DNA of 64,000 nt from Streptomyces sp. E2N166 (GCF_003671715.1 NZ_RAIF01000012.1:723879-787878), one strand, 5' to 3'. Counted from the stretch's first letter, positions 1 to 9,659 are shown. Notes: generated from the letters alone by a model not told the origin. A program made the numbers and translations.

Positions 1-3000
1 CCGTCCCCGGCACCCGCACCGGGCACCTCGGCCGTCGAACCGCACAGCGCACTGCTCGCACCCGCCCCGCCGATGCTGCGGCACACGCTGGCGCTGCAGC
101 GCTCCCTGCGCCCGCTGAAGCGCCGCACCGACGCTCCGGTGGGGCACGAGGTGGACGAGGCCGCGACCGCCGACCGCATCGCGCGGCTGGGGGCCGGCCC
201 CGAGTGGTGGCTGCCGGTGCTGCGGCCCGTGCGGGAGCGCTGGCTGCGGCTGAACCTGGTGCACGACGCGGGCCCCACGATGCCCGTCTGGCAGCCCCTG
301 GTGCGTGAACTGCACGCCACGCTCGCCCAGTCGGGCGTCTTCCGCACGGTCACCCTGCACCGTGCGGAACCCGACGGCACCGTCCGCGGCGAGGGAGCCG
401 ACGCGCCCGCCGACGGCCGTACCGTCACCCTGCTGATCAGCGACTGCATGGGACCGCAGTGGCGCGAGGGCCCGGCCGGCACCCGGTGGTTCGGCACCCT
501 GCGCCGCTGGGCGCGCCGTACGCCCATGGCCGTCCTGCAGCCGCTGCCCGAGCAGTTGTGGCGGGACACCGCCCTGCCGCCGGTCCCCGGCCGGCTGTCG
601 GCCCCGCACCGGGCCGCGCCCAGCGCGTCGCTCGCCTTCACTCCGTACGACGACGGCACCGCGCCCCCGGCGCCCGGCAAGGCGGTGCACGTACCCGTGC
701 TGGAACCGGGACCCGAGTGGCTGGCGAACTGGGCCGCACTGGTCGCGAGCCCGGGCGGCACCGAGTACCCGGGCGCCGCCGCCGCACTGCACCGCCCGTT
801 GCCGGCCGACGCCGACGACCGTACCGACGTGTCGCGGCTGTCCGCCGGGGAGCTGGTCCTGCGTTTTCGCGCGAGCGCGTCCCCGGAGGCCTTCCGGCTG
901 GCCGGCCACCTCGCGCTGGGGCGTCCGGACCTGCCGGTGATGCGGCTGGTGCAGGCCGCCGTCGAGCCGCACCCGCTCCCCCAGCACCTGGCGGAGGTCA
1001 TCCTCAGCGGGCTGCTCACCACGGTCGCCGGGCCCCCCGGCTCGTACGCGTTCCGCCCCGGCGTGCGCGACCTGCTGCTGCGCGGTCTGCCCCGTACCGC
1101 GCGCAACCGCACCCACGAGCTGCTGCTGCGGACCGGCGGCCTGATCGACGAACGGGCGGGGCGGTCGCCCGGCGAGTTCCGCGCGCTGATCCCCGACCGG
1201 GACGGCACCGAGCGGGCCGACCGGAACGAGTCGTTCGCGGCGATCAGCCAGGAGAGCGCGCGGCAGCTGGCCGCGCGGGAACGGCCACCGGCCGCGTCGC
1301 CCTTCCCGCGCGCGGTGAGCGCGCGCTACCGGCCGGTGCGCCGCCTCGCGCCGACCGGGAGGATGTGGCTGGCCGAGGACACCGCGGCGAACCGGACGGT
1401 GATGGTCCGGCTGCACGACGCGAACACCGACCCCGCGTCGCGCGAGGCGTTCCTGCGCGACGCGCGCCGCCTGACGGAGATCGCCCACCCGAACCTGGTC
1501 ACCGTCCTCGACCGCGGCATAGAGGACGACATCCCGTACGTCGTCATGGAGCACCTCGACGGCATCGCCCTGAACGCCCTCACCCGGTCGGGCGGCCGGC
1601 GGCTGCCGGTGCCGCTGACGGTGTCGGTGGGGGCGCAGCTGGCGGCGGCGCTCACCGCCCTGCACGAGGCGGGCGTCACGCACGGCGGTCTGGAGGCGTC
1701 CCGGGTGGTCCTGCTGCCGGACGGCACGGCCCGGCTGAGCCTCTTCGAGCCGGGGCGCACCTCGGGCCCGGCCGGCCGCTCCGAGGACCTGCGGGCCCTG
1801 TGCGACGTCCTGCTGCTGCTGACGTCGGGCACCTCGCGCCTGACGGTCCCGATCGACTCCCGCCACCTGGACCGGCTGCCCGGCAGCCTGCGGATCCACT
1901 ACGCGCACGCCTTCGACCAGCTGATGTCCGCCTCGTCGGCGACGCAGGCCCAGGGCCTGGGGCTGCTCGCGGCCCCGCGGCTTCCGGCCCTGGCGGCCGA
2001 GGCGTACGAGCGGCGCCGGTACGACGTCCTGGGACCGCTGCGGGTGCGGCTGCCGGACGGCTCCCCCGACCTGCCGCCGGACATCCGCGCGCTGCTCGCC
2101 ATGCTGCTGCTCAAGCACGGCCGCACGGTGACGCACGAGGAGCTGCGGTGGGGCCTGTGGGACCCGGGCGACGAGCCGCGCAACCCGCGGGCCGAGGTGA
2201 CCCGGCTGGCGGCGCGGCTGGCGGACGTCCTGGGCCCGGGCGTACTGGCGGCGTCCGCCCACGGCTGCGCCCTGCACACCAGCGCCGACGAAGTGGACGT
2301 GGTGCGGTGCGAGGAGCTGGTACGGCGCGCCGACGCGGCGCGGCTGGACGGCGCGCACGCCCAGGCCCGCGACCTCGTCACCGGGGCGCTGGCCCTCTGG
2401 CACGGCGCCGAGCCGCTGGCGGACGTCCCCGGTCCCGCCGCCCGCACCGCCCGCACCCGCCTCGTCCGGCTCCGCCTCGCCCTGCACACCAAGCGTGCCG
2501 AACTCGACCTGGCCCTCGGCGAGTACGACCGGGCGTCCACCGACCTGGACGGCCTGCTCCACGCCCACCCGCACCGGGAGGACTTCCGCCGCCTGTACCT
2601 GATCGCCTTGCGCCGCCAGGGCCGGGGCGAGGAGGCCCTGGCGGTGTACGAGGAGTACGAACTGTCCGGCGGGCGGAGCCCGGCTCTGGCGGCGCTGGGC
2701 CGGGAACTGCGCGAGGAGCACGACGAGCCGGCGGACGACGCCCCGTGGCAGGCGTACGAGGAGCCGCCGGCCCCGGACGGACCGAACGGCGCCGTGTCCG
2801 CGCCGGACGAGCTTCCGGAGGGCCCGTTCCCCACGGAGGACGGCCTCTGGACGCCCCTGCTGGAGGAGCCGGAGGAAACGACCGAGAATGCGGAGGCGGC
2901 CGAGTTGCTCGCCGCGCGCGGGGCGTGGGTGGGCGATCCCGAGGACGATTCGGACCTCGACCCGGCGGAGGTCCTGGAGCGGGCGGAGATCATGGCGGAG

Positions 3001-4296
3001 GTCGCGGAACTCGCGGCGGCGGAAGCCGCGGAGGAGGAAACCGACTTCGACACCGACTTCCGCGACTGCGCCCGCTTCACGTTCGCCGACGGCCGCCCGG
3101 GCGGTGAGGCCCGTTCGGCCCTGCACGGCGTGGTCGCGGACCTGCTGACGGGCAGCGGGCTCCACGGAGAGGCGTACGAACTCCTGGACGATCAGGACGG
3201 CGGCCTCCTCGTGCTGCTGGCGCCGCGGGTGGAGTCCTCCCGCCTCCTCCGGGCGACCGTGGAGGGGCTGCCCGGACAGCTGGCACGCCTGGACGGCCTG
3301 CGGTTGCGGGTCGAGTTCTGGCAGGAGGAGTTCCGCGTGGACGGCGCTGAGGTCCAGCGATTCCGCGCCGACCCCGGGCCGGTCGACGCGGCCCTGGACG
3401 CCTCCGGCGCACAGGCGGTCATCGCCCTCTCGGACTCCCTGTACTACGACGAGGTGTACGAGGACGCGGAGGGGGGCGACGGCGGCCCCGCCCTCGCCCC
3501 GGACGCGTTCCGGCCGCTGGGTGCCGACAGGGGCTGGTACCGCACGGTCGACGGGGCCCGCGGCCCGCGCGTGGCGGTACCGGCCGGCGCGGCGAACACT
3601 CCGGAAGACCTGATCGCCCGAGCCCGCTGCGTCCTCCTGGGCTTCGACGACGTGACGGCCCGGCTGTACCGGCCCGCCGCGGAGCGGGAGGTGCTCCTGG
3701 ACATCGCGGCGCTCCTCGTCGAAGAGCGTGATCCCGAGGACGCGCTCACCGGGGCAGCGCTGCCCCGGGTCGCGGCGGACGGGTACGCCGGCACGCTCGA
3801 CCTCATCCGGGCGCTCGCCGGACACCGGCTCGCCCATGACGTGCGTCTCCGGCTCGACCGGCACGAGGCCCGGGCGGCGCGCACCGCGCGGCCGACCCCC
3901 CTCGCCGACCGGCTGATCCAGGCGCTGCACACCCGCGAGGTGCCCACCGCCGTGGTGACCGACCGAGCCCCTGCCCCGGTCACCGCCTACCTGAGACGCC
4001 GGGGCCTGCTGGACGCCCTGCCGGGCGGCGTCCACGGCCGGGACGCCGGCCTCACCCGCCTCATGCCCGACCCGGACGTCCTCCGGCGAGCCCTGGAGCG
4101 GCTCGACGCGACCCCCGGCGAGTGCGTGCTGATCGGTTCCTGCGCCGCCGAGCAGTCCGCCGCCCGCGCCATCGGCCTGCCGTTCGTCGGCTACTGGCGC
4201 GCCGAACGGGTCCGACGGGATCTGAGAGCGGCGGACGGCGACGTGCTCCTCGTACCGGACCTCCGTCCGCTGCTCACGGCGGCCGAGAAACGCTGA
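1..4296 (+). CDS. SAV_2336-like protein: pseudokinase, SARP-like BTAD region and HAD-like C-terminus (5' partial)
   Basis: The frame is open from base 1, so the true start lies upstream; the first internal ATG is at 73. Numbering from that ATG, the N-terminal 400 residues resemble the region typical of Streptomyces SAV_2336-type proteins. Residues about 418-590 have a protein-kinase fold, but the catalytic Lys is replaced (VMVRL), the HRD loop reads HGG and the DFG position reads LFE, so it looks like a pseudokinase. Residues about 649-860 resemble an OmpR-like winged helix plus BTAD helices as in SARP regulators. An acidic linker follows, and from about 1205 to the end a HAD-like fold is recognisable (VVTDRA, then GECVLIG). 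This is probably a signalling or scaffold protein; the function is inferred from domains only. Confidence 0.75.
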   Translation, partial: PSPAPAPGTSAVEPHSALLAPAPPMLRHTLALQRSLRPLKRRTDAPVGHEVDEAATADRIARLGAGPEWWLPVLRPVRERWLRLNLVHDAGPTMPVWQPLVRELHATLAQSGVFRTVTLHRAEPDGTVRGEGADAPADGRTVTLLISDCMGPQWREGPAGTRWFGTLRRWARRTPMAVLQPLPEQLWRDTALPPVPGRLSAPHRAAPSASLAFTPYDDGTAPPAPGKAVHVPVLEPGPEWLANWAALVASPGGTEYPGAAAALHRPLPADADDRTDVSRLSAGELVLRFRASASPEAFRLAGHLALGRPDLPVMRLVQAAVEPHPLPQHLAEVILSGLLTTVAGPPGSYAFRPGVRDLLLRGLPRTARNRTHELLLRTGGLIDERAGRSPGEFRALIPDRDGTERADRNESFAAISQESARQLAARERPPAASPFPRAVSARYRPVRRLAPTGRMWLAEDTAANRTVMVRLHDANTDPASREAFLRDARRLTEIAHPNLVTVLDRGIEDDIPYVVMEHLDGIALNALTRSGGRRLPVPLTVSVGAQLAAALTALHEAGVTHGGLEASRVVLLPDGTARLSLFEPGRTSGPAGRSEDLRALCDVLLLLTSGTSRLTVPIDSRHLDRLPGSLRIHYAHAFDQLMSASSATQAQGLGLLAAPRLPALAAEAYERRRYDVLGPLRVRLPDGSPDLPPDIRALLAMLLLKHGRTVTHEELRWGLWDPGDEPRNPRAEVTRLAARLADVLGPGVLAASAHGCALHTSADEVDVVRCEELVRRADAARLDGAHAQARDLVTGALALWHGAEPLADVPGPAARTARTRLVRLRLALHTKRAELDLALGEYDRASTDLDGLLHAHPHREDFRRLYLIALRRQGRGEEALAVYEEYELSGGRSPALAALGRELREEHDEPADDAPWQAYEEPPAPDGPNGAVSAPDELPEGPFPTEDGLWTPLLEEPEETTENAEAAELLAARGAWVGDPEDDSDLDPAEVLERAEIMAEVAELAAAEAAEEETDFDTDFRDCARFTFADGRPGGEARSALHGVVADLLTGSGLHGEAYELLDDQDGGLLVLLAPRVESSRLLRATVEGLPGQLARLDGLRLRVEFWQEEFRVDGAEVQRFRADPGPVDAALDASGAQAVIALSDSLYYDEVYEDAEGGDGGPALAPDAFRPLGADRGWYRTVDGARGPRVAVPAGAANTPEDLIARARCVLLGFDDVTARLYRPAAEREVLLDIAALLVEERDPEDALTGAALPRVAADGYAGTLDLIRALAGHRLAHDVRLRLDRHEARAARTARPTPLADRLIQALHTREVPTAVVTDRAPAPVTAYLRRRGLLDALPGGVHGRDAGLTRLMPDPDVLRRALERLDATPGECVLIGSCAAEQSAARAIGLPFVGYWRAERVRRDLRAADGDVLLVPDLRPLLTAAEKR

Positions 4297-4429
4297 TCGC
4301 ACACCCCCCATTCAGCGGCCCCCCGCCCGGCCCTCTCCAGAAGGCGCCCGCCCCGGCCCCAGCGCACGATGCCTGGGAGGCCGGCCACCGGGCGGCCCCG
4401 CACGGTCCGCGCTCTCGGGAGGATCTGCC

Positions 4430-5479
4430 ATGACCGCCAGTACCGCCAGTCTGGAGCAGCTGCGCCGCTGCCACTTCGCCGTCGATCTGGGTGCGGCGCG
4501 GACCCGCGTGTACGTCAAGGGTGCCGGGCTCGTCGTCGACCAGCCGTCCGCCGCCGCGGTCAACACCCGCACGGGCGCGCTCATCGCGGTCGGCGAGTTG
4601 GCGGAGAAGATGACCGGCCGCACCCCCGCCTACATCCGCGTCGTCCGGCCCGTGTCCGGCGGCACGGTCGTCGACATCGAGATGGCCCAGCGCATGCTGC
4701 GGCACCTGCTCGGCGACAAGATCCGCCGCGCGCTGCGCCGCAAGCCCCGGCTGCGTGCCGCCGCCTGCACCCCGCACGACGCCGACCCGCTGGCCCAGCG
4801 GGCGGCGATCGAGACGCTGGTCGGGCTCGGCGCGCGCCGCGTGGAACTCGTCGACACGCTGATCGCCGCGGCGGTCGGCTGCGGACTGCCCGTGGAGCAG
4901 CCCGAGGCGACCATGATCATGGTGTGCGGGGCGCACGCCACCCAGGTCGCGGTGCTCTCCCTCGGCTCGATCGTGACCGCCGAACGCATCCCGGTCGGCG
5001 GTGAGGCCGTGGACCACGCGATCGTGCAGCTCCTGCGCCACCAGCACGAACTGGTGCTGCCCAGCCAGTCCGTACGCCCGCTGCAACTCGCCCTCTCCGG
5101 CAACGGCCTCACCCCGCAGGGACCGACGACCACCGAGATCCACGGCCGGGACGTGGCGACGGGGCTCGCGCGCAGTGTGCGGGTCGACACCGCCACCGTG
5201 CGCAACGCCATCCAGACGCCGCTGACGGCCGTGCTCGACGGGATCGGCAAGGTGCTGCGGGACTGCCCGCCGGACCTGGTCGCGGACCTCGCCGACCGCG
5301 GGATCATGATGGTCGGCGGGAGCGCGCTGCTGCCGGGCTTCGACCAGATGCTGCGTCAGGCCACGGGCATGCCGGTGCACATCGCGGAGCGGCCCGACGT
5401 GTGCGCGGTCCAGGGCCTCGGCACCATGCTGGAGGGCCGGGTCGAGCCGCTGGCCCTGAACCCGGCCTCGTCCGACTGA
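4430..5479 (+). CDS. MreB/Mbl-like bacterial actin homologue
   Basis: This 349-residue protein belongs to the MreB/FtsA/Hsp70 ATPase superfamily. The phosphate-1 motif is near residues 18-25 (AVDLGAARTRVYVKG), a TPHD segment replaces the usual TPSG, and the adenosine-binding motif is near residues 287-294 (MMVGGSALLPG). The length fits MreB. Streptomyces have several MreB-type proteins that act in aerial-hypha and spore-wall synthesis rather than rod elongation. The start is supported by GGGAGGA about 7 nt before the ATG. The motifs are more divergent than in housekeeping MreB (ARTRVYVKG in place of ANTLVYVKG), so this is probably an MreB-like paralogue. Confidence 0.8.
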   Translation: MTASTASLEQLRRCHFAVDLGAARTRVYVKGAGLVVDQPSAAAVNTRTGALIAVGELAEKMTGRTPAYIRVVRPVSGGTVVDIEMAQRMLRHLLGDKIRRALRRKPRLRAAACTPHDADPLAQRAAIETLVGLGARRVELVDTLIAAAVGCGLPVEQPEATMIMVCGAHATQVAVLSLGSIVTAERIPVGGEAVDHAIVQLLRHQHELVLPSQSVRPLQLALSGNGLTPQGPTTTEIHGRDVATGLARSVRVDTATVRNAIQTPLTAVLDGIGKVLRDCPPDLVADLADRGIMMVGGSALLPGFDQMLRQATGMPVHIAERPDVCAVQGLGTMLEGRVEPLALNPASSD

Positions 5480-5548
5480 CCCACCGGCGAGCGGACCGGG
5501 GGAGCCCGGAAGCCGCGGAGCCCGGAGAACCCGAGGAACCCGGACGGA

Positions 5549-6985
5549 ATGACCGCGCAGCCCGCGCCCCGACTGACCCGCCTCCTCGAAGCCGTCCTGG
5601 GGGTGGGCACCGACCTCGACCTCCGGAGCACCCTGCGGCACATCGTGGACGGCGCCGCCGAACTGACCGGTGCCGTCTCGGCGGCCCTGACCACCGCCGA
5701 CCCCGGCCGGGACGGCCTCGCCGAGATCCGCACCCCGGGCCGGGACGGCGTACCGGAGTCGGCGCCCCGGCTGCGGGTGCCGATCCACGTGCGCGACGGC
5801 GAGCGCGACGAGGAGTTCGGCGAGCTGTGTCTCGTCCGGCGGCCCGGCGGCGGCCCGTTCACCGCCGACGACGAGCAACTGCTGCGGGTGCTCGCCGCGC
5901 AGGCCGGCATCGCGATCGGCAACGCCCGGCTGTACGAGACGGCCCGGCAGCGCGAGCGCTGGCTCGAGGGCGCGGCGGCCGTCACCACCGCGCTGCTCAC
6001 CGGGGACAGCGCCGACGACGCGCTGACGACGGTCGCCGAACGGGCCCGGCTCCTCGCCGGCGCCGACGCGGGCGTGATCCTTCAGCCGACCGCCGAGGGC
6101 GGCATGGAGATCGTGACCGCCTCGACGCCCGACGACCCGGACGGCATCGTCGGCGCGGCCATCGCGCCGGGCAGCCCCGTCCTGGAACAGCTCCTGGGCG
6201 GCGAGCCGGTGTTCGTCGCGGACTCGGCGACCGATCCGCGCATGACGACGCACGTGCGACACCGGTTCGGGCCCAGCATGATGCTGCCCCTGGAGGCGAG
6301 CGGCCGGCTGATCGGGACCCTCGCCCTCCCCCGCCGCCGCGGCGACCGCCCCTACACGGCAGTCGAACGGCTGCTCGCCACTCAGTTCGCCTCGCAGGCC
6401 GCGCTCGCTCTCGTCCTCGCCGACGCCCGGCGCGGCCGGGAGCGCCTCGCGGTCTACGAGGACCGCGACCGCATCGCCCGGGACCTGCACGATCTGGTGG
6501 TACAGCGGCTGTTCGCCACCGGCATGATGCTGGAGTCCACGCAACGCCGCCCCGGCGCCGAGGACGTCCGCGACATCCTCGGCCGGGCGGTGGACGAACT
6601 GCGGTCCACGGTCCAGGAGGTGCGTACGACGATCTTCGCGCTGCAGCAGCCCCCGGCCGACCCGCCGGCCGGACTGCGCGGCCGAGTGCTGCGCGAGACC
6701 GCGTCCGCCGCGGCCCTGCTCGGCTTCCCGCCGTCCACGCACTTCACGGGCGCCGTCGACACCCGCGTACCGGACCGGGTCGCGGACCGCCTGCTCACCG
6801 CCCTGCGCGACGCCCTGACCGACGCGGCCAAACGGCCGGGCGTCTCCCGTGTCGAGGTCGCCGTCGACGCGACCGCCGCTTCACCGGGCGGCGGGGACGA
6901 AGTACGGCTGACGGTCGGCGACGACGGGGAGACCGGCGGGGGCGACGGCGGCGGGACGACGGTCACGTGGCGGTCGCCTCTGTGA
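5549..6985 (+). CDS. GAF-domain sensor histidine kinase of the HisKA_3 type with a degenerate ATPase domain
   Basis: The 478-residue product has two GAF-type sensory regions (about 22-135 and 150-290), then a HisKA_3 dimerisation helix with RIARDLHDLVVQ; the phosphoacceptor is His314. This is the DevS/NarL-type layout. The C-terminal HATPase_c part is short and eroded: the N-box reads LLTALRDALTDAAKR, only a DDGE remnant of the G1 box is seen, and the protein ends in a Gly/Asp-rich tail without a normal G2 box. No transmembrane segments are visible, so it should be cytoplasmic. No response regulator is adjacent. Whether it can autophosphorylate is uncertain. Confidence 0.78.
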   Translation: MTAQPAPRLTRLLEAVLGVGTDLDLRSTLRHIVDGAAELTGAVSAALTTADPGRDGLAEIRTPGRDGVPESAPRLRVPIHVRDGERDEEFGELCLVRRPGGGPFTADDEQLLRVLAAQAGIAIGNARLYETARQRERWLEGAAAVTTALLTGDSADDALTTVAERARLLAGADAGVILQPTAEGGMEIVTASTPDDPDGIVGAAIAPGSPVLEQLLGGEPVFVADSATDPRMTTHVRHRFGPSMMLPLEASGRLIGTLALPRRRGDRPYTAVERLLATQFASQAALALVLADARRGRERLAVYEDRDRIARDLHDLVVQRLFATGMMLESTQRRPGAEDVRDILGRAVDELRSTVQEVRTTIFALQQPPADPPAGLRGRVLRETASAAALLGFPPSTHFTGAVDTRVPDRVADRLLTALRDALTDAAKRPGVSRVEVAVDATAASPGGGDEVRLTVGDDGETGGGDGGGTTVTWRSPL

Positions 6986-7228
6986 GGGCGCGGGAGGGCC
7001 GGGAGGGTGGACCGGACCGGAGCCCGCGGACAGGGCCTTTACCCATCGTTGGGCCGAGCATTCCCCGGGCCCGGGTGTAGTCCGCTCTCCGGCGGGCAGG
7101 CGAACCGACAGCGCCGCCGGACCGCTGCGGGCCGGGACCCTGTTTCCCGGTCGGTCCGACGGCCGACGGGGGCTGTGCGACGTTGGCGAACGTCTGTCAG
7201 ACGGAGCAAGGACGGACAAGGCGGTGAC

Positions 7229-7966
7229 ATGACCCCAGCGGCACCACCACGTCTGGCGGGGACGCCGGCCACCCTGGTCATCGACGGCCGGGTGCACGCC
7301 GGCCGGGCACTGCTCGTCCCGCGTGGAGAACTCGTCCACGGGTGCGCGGACATCCTGGCGGAGGCCCTGGCCGCGTTGCCGGCCGGCGTGGACCGGGTCG
7401 ACCTGGACATGGGCGACGTGAGATTCATGGACACGGCCGGGCTGCGGTTCCTGGACCTGCTGGGCGGCTACAGCCACCGGCAGGCGGTGCCCGCGACGGC
7501 GACGAACTGGCGCGGCCAGCCGCTGCGGATCCTGGAGCTGGCCGGCCTGGACACCACCGACCCACTGCGGGCCACCGCCCACCGTCCGGAGCCGGAATCG
7601 GCACCGGAGCCGGAGCCGGAGCCGGCCCCGGAGCCAGAGCCGGAGCCGGGACCGGAGTCCGCGCCCTTCACCACCCCCTCGGGCCCGGCCGAGCGGCTGC
7701 ACGTCCTCCAGGAGGAGGTGGACCAGCTGCGCCAGGCGATCGCCTCCCGCCCGGTCATCGACCAGGCGCGGGGCGTGCTCATGGCGCTGCACGCCTGTAC
7801 GTCGGAAGAGGCGTGGCACATCCTGCGCGAGGCCTCCCAGCTGTCCAACACCAAGCTGCGCACCGTCGCCGCGGCGGTCACCGCCAGCGCCGAGAGCGAC
7901 GGCCCGCCCCCGCCGGCCGAGGTGCGCACGGCCCTGCGGACGGCACTGGGCCGGCTCGGACGCTGA
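7229..7966 (+). CDS. STAS-ANTAR fusion regulator
   Basis: The 245-residue product has an N-terminal STAS-like domain (about 15-115; the segment VDLDMGDVRFMDTAGLRFL resembles the anti-sigma-antagonist phosphorylation loop). A Glu-Pro repeat linker follows (about 118-145), then a C-terminal ANTAR domain (about 152-220) with the usual VIDQARGVLMA and heptad helices. ANTAR domains bind paired hairpins in nascent RNA and prevent termination. The frame is open further upstream to 7007, but ATG 7229 fits the start of the STAS homology. The regulatory target is not visible. Confidence 0.75.
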   Translation: MTPAAPPRLAGTPATLVIDGRVHAGRALLVPRGELVHGCADILAEALAALPAGVDRVDLDMGDVRFMDTAGLRFLDLLGGYSHRQAVPATATNWRGQPLRILELAGLDTTDPLRATAHRPEPESAPEPEPEPAPEPEPEPGPESAPFTTPSGPAERLHVLQEEVDQLRQAIASRPVIDQARGVLMALHACTSEEAWHILREASQLSNTKLRTVAAAVTASAESDGPPPPAEVRTALRTALGRLGR

Positions 7967-8031
7967 GTGGTGCCGCCGGCCCCGGATGGGTACCCGGCCC
8001 GGGACCCCGTCCGGCAGGAGGAGGCACCCCG

Positions 8032-8181
8032 ATGAGCGAACAGACCCCGTCCCAGGCGGAGGGCGAACGCGACGACGAGCGGAACGACGCCACCGACCCG
8101 CCGCACACCACTCCCTCCCAGGCGGAGGGTGAACGCGACGACGAGGAAGCGGACACGGTGGACGGCGCGGAGCGCGGATGA
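8032..8181 (+). CDS. 49-residue acidic protein with an internal duplication
   Basis: A short ORF with an excellent ribosome binding site (CAGGAGGAGG, about 6 nt before ATG). The product contains the segment TPSQAEGERDDE twice (about residues 5-16 and 27-38) and is otherwise rich in Asp, Glu and Thr. No membrane segment or known domain is recognised. It lies 65 nt downstream of the STAS-ANTAR gene on the same strand and may be co-transcribed. Function unknown. Confidence 0.55.
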   Translation: MSEQTPSQAEGERDDERNDATDPPHTTPSQAEGERDDEEADTVDGAERG

Positions 8182-8236
8182 CCCGGCGCCCCCGTCGGTC
8201 CGAGGGCGGTGAAAGCATGCCCAGCTCTGCCGACGC

Positions 8237-9283
8237 CTACCGACGCCTCGGAGTGGCCATGCGCACGTCCGCCCGCGCGGCTCTCCCGCGCGAAGGGGCG
8301 GGGTGGTACTGCTCCCGCCAGTCCCGCGGTGAGAGGCCGTAGGCCTGCTTGAACGCCTTGCTGAAGTGGGTCGCGTCCACGAAACCCCAGGTACGGCCTA
8401 TCGCCGCGATGGTCCGCACCCGGCCGCCCGGGCCCGCCAGTTCCCGCCTGCACTCGGCCAGACGGTGCGTGCGGATCCAGTCTCCGAGGCTGATGCCCGA
8501 CCGTGACAGCACGGTGTAGAGATGGCGGACCGAGATGCCGTGCGCGGCGGCGATGCGCGGGGCCGACAGGGCCGGGTCGGCCAGGTGCTCACGGATGTAC
8601 TTGGTGATGCACAGGCTGAGCGGCACCTCCGACACCGCCGCCCGGCCGTGGCCGGCACCGTCGAACTGGGAGGTCACGACGGCCCGGAGAAGTTCGACGC
8701 TGGGTCCGATGATCGCTTCGGCGTGCGCCCCGGTGCGTAACTCCTCACTGGCGGCCAGGTGGGAGAAGTACGTGAAGGCGAGGCGCGCGGTGGGATTGCC
8801 CGGGCCCAGGGCGATGGCGGCGACGTCGCGCAGCACCCGCTCCGGGAGCGCGAGCGCCTCGCGCGGGATGCGCAGGGAGAGGTAGTCGAAGGCCTTCTCG
8901 AAGCGCAGCGTGTACGGGGCGGTCGATTCGAAGACCACGAGGTTCCCCGGCGCGACCAGGCACTGGCGGTCGTACTGACCCACCAGGTTGGTCCCCGTCA
9001 CCTGAAGACCGAGGAACACCGACGGCTCGGCGTCCTCCCGGGCCAGCCGCTCCGTACGGCGCAGGGACACCGGGGTCCCGTGGGCGGAGCAGACCTTCAT
9101 GGGCCCCACGGTGCCGAGCCCCATACGGGCCCCTATGGCCTCCTGGGGGGCGTGGTGATCGATGTCGACCCGGGAGAAGGACTTCCACAATGCGTGCCGG
9201 ATCGTGTCCTCACGTTCCCGTGGTGCCACGACCGAAGTGTCCAGTGTCGCTGACGCGACGACGCGGTGATCTGTTCCCCCCAC
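8237..9283 (-). CDS. AraC-family transcriptional regulator
   Basis: A 348-residue protein. The N-terminal half resembles the AraC_binding_2 sensory fold found in FeaR/NahR-like activators (residues about 45-200). The C-terminal 100 residues contain two helix-turn-helix units of the AraC/XylS type (ITKYIREHLADPALSAPRIA; then WGFVDATHFSKAFKQAYG). The frame is open to 9562, but GTG 9283 is preceded by GGGAGGGG at a good distance and begins the conserved part, so it is preferred. It is convergent with the preceding operon and borders the tRNA/att region. Ligand and targets are unknown. Confidence 0.8.
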   Translation of the reverse strand: MGGTDHRVVASATLDTSVVAPREREDTIRHALWKSFSRVDIDHHAPQEAIGARMGLGTVGPMKVCSAHGTPVSLRRTERLAREDAEPSVFLGLQVTGTNLVGQYDRQCLVAPGNLVVFESTAPYTLRFEKAFDYLSLRIPREALALPERVLRDVAAIALGPGNPTARLAFTYFSHLAASEELRTGAHAEAIIGPSVELLRAVVTSQFDGAGHGRAAVSEVPLSLCITKYIREHLADPALSAPRIAAAHGISVRHLYTVLSRSGISLGDWIRTHRLAECRRELAGPGGRVRTIAAIGRTWGFVDATHFSKAFKQAYGLSPRDWREQYHPAPSRGRAARADVRMATPRRR

Positions 9284-9599
9284 AAGCCACCCCTCCCTCA
9301 CGGATATCAGGATGCGGCTAGCCACACCCACCGCACAAGGCACGGACCGTGACCGGTGGCCGGCCACGCGACCGACGAAGAGGGAACTCGTCCGACGGTG
9401 CAAGCGACGCGAAGGCTGCCGCTGCCGGCCGGCCCGTTGGCGGGCATCGCGGAACGCATGGCCGGCGGGCACGTCATCGAGGGTGTCGAACGGGCCCGCC
9501 GGTACGTCTACGGCGTGCGCGGCCTCCGGATGTGTACGCCTGCAACGGTGGCGTCCCCGCACGCGCGTACCTGAACGTTCCTGCGCCGAGAGGCTGGAG

Positions 9600-9646
9600 T
9601 GGGGCGGGTGGGACTCGAACCCACGGCCGGCGGATTATGAGTCCTT
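9600..9646 (-). pseudogene. 3' half of a CAU-anticodon tRNA (tRNA-Met type) at an integration junction
   Basis: On the minus strand the sequence has an anticodon loop with CAT (complement of 9637-9639), the 3' anticodon strand, a perfect T-stem/loop (GTGGG, TTCGAGT, CCCAC) and a 3' acceptor strand ending CCGCCCCA. No D-arm or 5' acceptor strand is found upstream; that sequence is replaced by the repeat at 9637-9659. This is what remains when a tyrosine-integrase element recombines in the anticodon loop. No CCA is encoded, as is common in Streptomyces. Confidence 0.75.
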
Positions 9647-9659
9647 TTCGGATCTTCCG
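9637..9659. repeat. att-like 23-bp direct repeat, copy 1
   Basis: The 23 bp starting ATGAGTCC and ending CTTCCG recur exactly at 15099-15121 in the same orientation. This copy overlaps the anticodon side of the tRNA remnant. Similarity between the two loci continues loosely for about 120 bp downstream. Interpreted as the core of an attachment site. Confidence 0.75.

Noticed and set aside
459-3107. An 882-residue second plus-strand frame
   Set aside because: Pro/Arg/Ala-rich shadow of the large kinase-like protein.
4274-6742. An 822-residue minus-strand ORF
   Set aside because: Antisense to the MreB-like and histidine-kinase genes, low-complexity, no ribosome binding site.
7594-7660. GAGCCGGA-like tandem repeat
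   Set aside because: It encodes the Glu-Pro linker of the STAS-ANTAR protein.
9284-9599. Possible coding sequence between the AraC gene and the tRNA remnant
   Set aside because: Open frames exist on both strands but have no ribosome binding site, no domain and no consistent codon bias.
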